Below are positions 58,968 to 64,000 of a stretch of 64,000 bases of DNA, in pieces. The notes beneath the pieces are model-generated. The model was not told the DNA's origin and did no database searches. It was given only the letters and a program-made list of their open reading frames with translations. The stretch's first letter is position 1. Every line of letters starts with the position of its first letter. The DNA is from Armatimonadota bacterium (GTDB lineage Bacteria > Armatimonadota > Fimbriimonadia > Fimbriimonadales > Fimbriimonadaceae). The translations under genes were made by a program, and so were the position numbers. Where the stretch lies: assembly GCA_020438215.1 (NCBI GenBank), contig JAGQUX010000001.1, forward strand, positions 62,001 to 126,000, read 5' to 3'.

Positions 58968-61900
58968 GCAGCTTTTGCTTCTGGCGTCCAAAGCGAGACT
59001 TGATTTCGTCCGCCCTCTTTCGACATATACAGAGCTTGATCCGCACGCTCGATCATTTGGGCGCGTTGATTAATGTCAGGGCTCAGCATACAAACACCGA
59101 AGCTCGCTGTGACCTCACGATGTGGCCAATCCCGATCCTCAATTTCCATCCGCGCTTCATCGGCAATGGCTACCGCTACTTCTTCGGATACACCCACCAA
59201 AACCATCACAAACTCCTCACCGCCATACCGAGCCACAAAGTGCGGCTCACAAACGGTTCGTGAAAGTGCTTGCGCAACTCCTTTCAAAACCTCATCGCCA
59301 GCCGGGTGCCCAAAAGAGTCGTTGTAGGTTTTGAATTTATCAACGTCCATAAGCACAACAGCCAGATTGCTTCCGCCTTCTTTAGCAGATTCGAATTTGG
59401 CTTGCAAAAACTCTTGGAACGTCTTGTGGTTCTTGAGCCCGGTGAGGCCATCAGTCGATGCCAAGTTATGGAGCCGCGCATTGGCTTCTTCAAGCTCCAT
59501 CTTTTGCATATCCAACTGAACATTCGCCTCGTTCAGCTGCGCCATCTGGTCTTCCAACTGACGCTGAATCATCTTCCGGTCGGTAATATCTTGGAAGAAG
59601 ATACTGATCGATTCTTCGGAAGGATATGCTCGGAATTCCAGCCAACTCGCCTCGTTGACATTGAAGAATTCGAAAGTGACAGGTTCGTGAGAATCGAAGG
59701 TCTCCAACATCGTATCGATTGCGTCTTGCCAAAAATCATCGTAGAGCACGTCGCGGATATTCTGTCCAATCAGCTCCCCGGTTGGAGTTTTAGCAAAAGC
59801 GGCCGCAGTCTTGTTTGCATAGATAAATGCGCCATTTCGATCGAGAGAGTAGAAACTGTCACGGATCGATTCGAGCATAGACCGATTTCGCTCGTTCGCT
59901 TTTGCAAGTCTCTTTTCGGCCAAGCGTTGCTGAGTGATATCCAGACCAGTTCCGCGATATCCCACCAGGCGATCTTCTACATCATAAATCGGTTTTCCAT
60001 TGAAACGAATCCAGATTGGGCGACCATCGCGGCCCTTACATTCTGCGACAATATGCTTGAATGTCCCTGCCGATTCGACTTGTTGCTCAATCTTCTCTTT
60101 GACTGAATCCGCTTCGTCGAACTCCATAAAATCGAAAGGTGACTTCCCTTCCAACTCACCCGGAAGGTAACCCATGACATCCAATACCTGCTCGGAAACA
60201 TAGGTGAATTTACCTTTGTGATTGATCTCCCAGATATATTCGCCCGCTGCTTCCACAACATCTCGAAAACGTTGTTCGGATTCCATGAGCTTCAGCTCAA
60301 ACTCCTTCTGCTCCGTAATATCTTCTTGGATGATCACGATGTGCGTACAAATGCCCTCTTCGTCTTCAACAGGAGTGAAGGAGCACTTCATCCAGCAATT
60401 GGAGCCATCCTTACGCACGATTTCCAAGTCACCATTGGTTGTACGGTGAGACATGAATGCTTCTTTTGCCTGAAGGAGCATATAGGGATCAGATGTCTTA
60501 CTGTATAGAAAATCGAGCGGAGATTTACCAACAACATCTTTGAATTCAAACCCGCTGCTCTTGGTGAAAGCGGGATTCGCAAATAGGATCAACCCACTGG
60601 CGTCCGTAATGATGACACTGTTCGCGGCCCTCTCCGCCACCATAGAAAGCATGCGCATCCGTTCGGCGTCTGCTTTGTCTTTATCGATACATTTACCGAC
60701 TCCCAGGAACCCAATAACATCTCCGTCCGAGTTATGGAGCGGAGACATCGAAAGACGAGCTAAATGGAACGAACCACCTGGCAATTGATATGTCCATTCT
60801 TGCCGTTCGCGCATCCCTTGTCGAGCAGAGTAGTAAAGTGCTTCCCCTGCTGACTTCAACTCGATCCCCATCTCTTCTTCGAGTTCCACCCGACGAAGTT
60901 CCAGTTCGGAGCTAACGAGAAGTGAATCCAGCGTCTGCTCTCCAACGACTTGCTCCGCAATGACATGGAACATCGCTTCTGCCGCGCGGTTAAAGCCCGT
61001 AATCATCCCATTCTGATCAGTTGAGATAATGCTGTATTCAGCAGCATCGATGACCGCCTTTTGCAGACCCGCCATCTCGGCAATCTGATTCTCAGCCTTC
61101 CGCTGATTGGTGACATCCAGAGCCACGCCAATCCCCCCAACGGCCCGACTGTTATGGTCGGTCAGCGGGAAGAACATCATCGAAACTACACGGCGACCAT
61201 GCTTGATGGTGTCGAATTCCCAGTCGAATTTCGACTCTTCTTTCTCTTCAATAGCTTTGCGGACAGCACACAGGACCGGCTCTTCACGGCCCTGGGCTTT
61301 CATTACCGCCGTCACGTGATTGAGTAGCGCAAAGTGGATCTCTGTTTCGAAAATTTCACCGAGCATTCGGTTCGCTTCGAAAACAGTGCCGCTTTCATCG
61401 AAGGTCATCGCCCCGACAGGCAAGCCATCGAAGAGTGATTGGAATCGCAAAGAGGCATGCTCCTGCATTGCGGTTTGATTTTCCGCATTTTCAAGAGCTT
61501 CTCGAAGCTCTTCTTGCTGAGCAAGAAGAGCGTTGTTTTTGTCCTCTAATTGATGAGAGAGCGCAGCGAACTCTTCGTTTTCGTCGTTCAAATTGGCGGT
61601 AGCGGTATCAAATCGTTTGATTGTCCGACGAACTACGAAGAAGGCCACGATCCCAATCGCGGCGAGTCCAAAAACAATTCCGAAAAGCCATTGAGTCCCA
61701 ATGCCTTTCTCTTCTGTTTTCTGCTGAGATGCTTCTGTCTTTACGGTGGCTTGAAGCTGAGACTCCAGCTTGTTCAGCGAGCGGGATGTGGATTTGAGCG
61801 CATCTGCGAGCGATGTCTTTTGCGCCTCAGAAATCGACTGTGCCGAACCGAACGCAAACGCAAGATCGGTCAGTTGCGAAACATTCCGATCCAATTCCGG

Positions 61901-62206
61901 GTGGGAGCCGCCCAACGAATCAACTCGTTTGGCGATCTGCCCAACCTGTACTTCAATCGAATCTGAGATGGTGCTGAGGTCGCTGGTAGTGAGTGCGAGA
62001 ATTTGCGAGCGCAGCAGTATCGTATCTGATTCGAGTTCTGAGACTTGAAATGCTTGTTCAAGCGCATTTCCGCCCGTTTGCTTCCCTTTCTCAGTATGAG
62101 AAAGAGACCAAACCGCGGCGACGACAACGAAAAGCACGATGACGCCAAAAGCCCATCCTGCATTTCTAGCCGACCGCTTAGCCTCCGCTAACCGATTTCC
62201 AATCAT
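58964..62206 (-). CDS. Membrane diguanylate cyclase with five PAS domains
   Basis: A 1080-residue sensor. TM1 is at about 16-35 and TM2 at about 174-192; the 140 residues between them are extracytoplasmic and helical. A coiled coil follows (about 200-247), then five PAS domains (about 250-370, 375-515, 520-640, 645-770, 775-890), a second helix and a C-terminal GGDEF domain with the active GGEEF at residues 995-999. The inhibitory RxxD site normally five residues before it is absent. It makes cyclic di-GMP from GTP. AAAGGTAG lies before the ATG. Confidence 0.93.
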   Translation of the reverse strand: MIGNRLAEAKRSARNAGWAFGVIVLFVVVAAVWSLSHTEKGKQTGGNALEQAFQVSELESDTILLRSQILALTTSDLSTISDSIEVQVGQIAKRVDSLGGSHPELDRNVSQLTDLAFAFGSAQSISEAQKTSLADALKSTSRSLNKLESQLQATVKTEASQQKTEEKGIGTQWLFGIVFGLAAIGIVAFFVVRRTIKRFDTATANLNDENEEFAALSHQLEDKNNALLAQQEELREALENAENQTAMQEHASLRFQSLFDGLPVGAMTFDESGTVFEANRMLGEIFETEIHFALLNHVTAVMKAQGREEPVLCAVRKAIEEKEESKFDWEFDTIKHGRRVVSMMFFPLTDHNSRAVGGIGVALDVTNQRKAENQIAEMAGLQKAVIDAAEYSIISTDQNGMITGFNRAAEAMFHVIAEQVVGEQTLDSLLVSSELELRRVELEEEMGIELKSAGEALYYSARQGMRERQEWTYQLPGGSFHLARLSMSPLHNSDGDVIGFLGVGKCIDKDKADAERMRMLSMVAERAANSVIITDASGLILFANPAFTKSSGFEFKDVVGKSPLDFLYSKTSDPYMLLQAKEAFMSHRTTNGDLEIVRKDGSNCWMKCSFTPVEDEEGICTHIVIIQEDITEQKEFELKLMESEQRFRDVVEAAGEYIWEINHKGKFTYVSEQVLDVMGYLPGELEGKSPFDFMEFDEADSVKEKIEQQVESAGTFKHIVAECKGRDGRPIWIRFNGKPIYDVEDRLVGYRGTGLDITQQRLAEKRLAKANERNRSMLESIRDSFYSLDRNGAFIYANKTAAAFAKTPTGELIGQNIRDVLYDDFWQDAIDTMLETFDSHEPVTFEFFNVNEASWLEFRAYPSEESISIFFQDITDRKMIQRQLEDQMAQLNEANVQLDMQKMELEEANARLHNLASTDGLTGLKNHKTFQEFLQAKFESAKEGGSNLAVVLMDVDKFKTYNDSFGHPAGDEVLKGVAQALSRTVCEPHFVARYGGEEFVMVLVGVSEEVAVAIADEARMEIEDRDWPHREVTASFGVCMLSPDINQRAQMIERADQALYMSKEGGRNQVSLWTPEAKAA

Positions 62207-62323
62207 TACCCACTACCTTTTTGTCTCCCCCACATTTCTTCTTCCACAAATCTCGTAAAAAATCACAGGGTAGTTATGCGGGGCATTGGAACTCAGCACA
62301 GGTAAATTCCTTTAGGTAGAACC

Positions 62324-63259
62324 ATGAGCGAAAAAGTTGTGATTATTGGATCAGGTCCGGCGGGATATACCGCCGCCCTTTATGCCGCGCGAGCCGACCT
62401 TTCCCCCCTTGTTTTTGCGGGGCCAGAACCTGGTGGTCAGCTGATGATTACAACGGACGTGGAGAACTATCCCGGCTTCCCCGATGGCGTGATGGGGCCA
62501 GACATGATGGATCTTTTCAAGAACCAATGCGTTCGATTTGGTGCGCGCGTTGAACACGCTACCGTCACAGAAGTTGATCTCTCCCAACGCCCCTACAAAG
62601 TCACTGCCGATGGAAAGACCGTCGAAGCGGAAACAATCATCATCTCCACTGGGGCGAGCGCGAAATGGCTCGGACTGGAAAGTGAGAAAACTTTCGGAGG
62701 TTTTGGCGTCAGCGCATGCGCTACCTGTGACGGCTTCTTCTTCCGTGATAAGGAAGTGATTGTTGTGGGCGGAGGCGATACTGCCATGGAAGAAGCGAAC
62801 TACCTCACCCGCCACTGCTCAAAAGTTCATTTGCTTCACCGCCGCGACGAATTCCGCGCCAGCAAAGTCATGCAGGCTCGCGTACTAGAGAATCCGAAAA
62901 TTCAAGTTCATTGGAACTCAGGGATTGAAGAAATCTTAGGTGACACCGACCCGGTCAAAAAAGTGACTGGCGTTCGTATCAAAGATACGGTCACCGGCGA
63001 AGAGCGTCATATGAACATTGACGGGGTCTTCATTGCGATCGGCCACAAACCGAATAGCGACCTCTTCAAAGGCGTTTTGGATATGGATGATGTTGGCTAC
63101 CTGCTCGTGCAACCGCACTCCACCAAAACCAAAGTGCCGGGAGTGTTCGCTTGCGGCGATGTCGCCGATAGCGTTTATCGTCAAGCGGTCACCGCGGCGG
63201 GAACGGGTTGTATGGCCGCTATTGATGCCGAACGTTTCTTAGAGGCTGAAGGCGTCTAA
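62324..63259 (+). CDS. trxB: Thioredoxin reductase
   Basis: A 311-residue flavoprotein. FAD-binding GSGPAGYTAALYAARADL at the N-terminus, redox-active CATC (Cys132 and Cys135) and NADPH-binding VVGGGDTAMEEANYL. It reduces thioredoxin with NADPH, which links to the TlpA-like protein at 40.9 kb only loosely. A 117-bp gap separates it from the divergent diguanylate cyclase gene. AGGTAGAACC precedes the ATG. Confidence 0.96.
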   Translation: MSEKVVIIGSGPAGYTAALYAARADLSPLVFAGPEPGGQLMITTDVENYPGFPDGVMGPDMMDLFKNQCVRFGARVEHATVTEVDLSQRPYKVTADGKTVEAETIIISTGASAKWLGLESEKTFGGFGVSACATCDGFFFRDKEVIVVGGGDTAMEEANYLTRHCSKVHLLHRRDEFRASKVMQARVLENPKIQVHWNSGIEEILGDTDPVKKVTGVRIKDTVTGEERHMNIDGVFIAIGHKPNSDLFKGVLDMDDVGYLLVQPHSTKTKVPGVFACGDVADSVYRQAVTAAGTGCMAAIDAERFLEAEGV

Positions 63260-63271
63260 AGGATTGGAACC

Positions 63272-64000
63272 ATGGCTTTCACTGCATTAATCGCCGCTAC
63301 GCTCATCGCTCAGAATCAAGTTCCGGGACTTGGACAACAAGTTCCTGACATCATTCAAGCGGAATGGCCCTCGGTTGATAATCCTGCATTGAAGGTCATG
63401 GTGTATCACCAGCTTCTGCCTCTACCAGAAGCAAAAGTTTGCCCCACTCACGATTGGAAATATCCCTTCGCCACAATTGGTCTTGGTGCAACTCCTTCAA
63501 ACCCCAGCTTCGTCCAACGTTTCCGAGTGTTTGCGCAAGCTCGCGGCGAAAACCACGATGACATCGCCCAGTGGTCTACGCGGATGTTCCTCCGTCTTTG
63601 GAGCAACAACTATAACCGCTTCGATATCGACCACGCCATCCAATATCGCCGCCTTGTTGATGTCTATCTCGCGTTTGGTGGTGAAGCCGGTGGCGAACAC
63701 AAGTTCGAAGTCGATGGTCAGGATGTTGATAACGACAATCGTCCCCAGCCCGCTAGCTCGATCTATCTTTATCAAGCCTGGCAGATTGAGAACCCCATCC
63801 AGCTTGCCCGTGAGATTGCGCATGAATACGGGCACGCCTCCATCCCGCCGGTCGGCCCGTTTGATGGCCCAGAGGATTGGGCGAACGGCGACGCCGGCGA
63901 GCGAATCTACATGCGATGGCTTTCTAAAGATCTGAAAGCTGGGAAGATCTCAACTGCTGATGTTGTCAATGCCGACCCTGCCCTGATTGAAAAGCAGGTT
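63272..64000 (+). CDS. Exported zinc metallopeptidase-like protein, cut by the window edge
   Basis: I translated the open frame directly; 243 codons are visible before the right edge and no stop occurs. It starts with a weak signal (MAFTALIAATLIAQNQ) 12 bp after trxB, with AAAGGA upstream. A zinc motif HEYGH follows after about 184 residues (LAREIAHEYGHASIPPVGPF), preceded by a Tyr- and Asp-rich part. The family is not clear; it could be a gluzincin-type peptidase. Its C-terminal part is outside the window. Confidence 0.7.
   Translation, partial: MAFTALIAATLIAQNQVPGLGQQVPDIIQAEWPSVDNPALKVMVYHQLLPLPEAKVCPTHDWKYPFATIGLGATPSNPSFVQRFRVFAQARGENHDDIAQWSTRMFLRLWSNNYNRFDIDHAIQYRRLVDVYLAFGGEAGGEHKFEVDGQDVDNDNRPQPASSIYLYQAWQIENPIQLAREIAHEYGHASIPPVGPFDGPEDWANGDAGERIYMRWLSKDLKAGKISTADVVNADPALIEKQV

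Overview
The window looks like chromosome of a free-living, diderm-type bacterium of roughly 50 to 55 % GC. The best guess is a member of the Armatimonadota (Fimbriimonas-like). This is an inference from the combination of a PEP-CTERM protein, a pseudopilin-type secreted protein, lipoproteins and secreted hydrolases, a dnaJ-prmA-rsmE cluster, DUF1385 and FKBP lipoprotein genes; no marker such as 16S rRNA is present to settle it. Genes are packed tightly: neighbours often overlap by 4 bp, several convergent pairs overlap tail to tail, and no gene-free stretch exceeds 300 bp. I saw no rRNA, tRNA, CRISPR array, transposase or phage gene. Both ends of the window cut a gene.

Layout. 1-7.4 kb: a CBS-DUF1385 membrane protein (cut at the left edge), a START-like protein, an M48 protease, and a leftward operon rpoZ (with a very acidic tail)-dnaJ-prmA-rsmE-ceramidase-like gene. 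7.4-10.9 kb: rightward housekeeping genes for ferredoxin, apt, an OB-fold exported protein, miaA, hfq and dapF. 10.9-14.6 kb: an accessory region with a PEP-CTERM protein, a tandem pair of paralogous membrane proteins sharing a conserved C-terminal tail, and a leftward cluster of four unrecognised exported proteins including a pseudopilin and a 12-cysteine secreted protein. 14.6-26.3 kb: smpB, an FKBP lipoprotein, an ArgC-like protein lacking the catalytic cysteine, family 5 uracil-DNA glycosylase, a two-lobed aspartic protease with PDZ, GH20 hexosaminidase, P5C dehydrogenase, a kinase-like phosphotransferase, an RNHCP protein and an ATP-grasp ligase. 26.3-34.3 kb: STAS-like protein, the tig-clpP-clpX protein quality control operon, a TerC-type membrane protein, an SDR39U1-type protein with ubiX, and a GT-C glycosyltransferase. 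34.3-45.1 kb: an isolated fliL, ornithine aminotransferase, pheS-pheT (pheT without its tRNA-binding OB domain), membrane and TlpA-like proteins, and aspS-nrdR with a tail-anchored SH3/Tudor-like protein. 45.2-52.5 kb: MFS transporter, AlbA_2 (Schlafen-type) protein, GYF-TM2 protein, a second TerC protein, a cell wall amidase with a GerMN partner, PAP2 phosphatase and a MerT-like protein. 52.5-64 kb: gyrA with one perfect DnaA box upstream, a membrane protein, SMP-30 and sugar isomerase genes, M42 aminopeptidase, a five-PAS diguanylate cyclase, trxB and a cut HEXXH protease.

The main functional themes are proteostasis (dnaJ, tig, clpP, clpX, two FKBP domains, several proteases), translation (smpB, pheST, aspS, miaA, prmA, rsmE), post-transcriptional control (hfq), amino-acid metabolism (dapF, rocD and pruA forming the ornithine to glutamate route), and cell envelope hydrolases. 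A recurring signal is a TANNNT hexamer placed 6 to 9 nt before a start codon with no Shine-Dalgarno sequence, which suggests that many transcripts here are leaderless. The least explained part is the 11.7-14.6 kb region.
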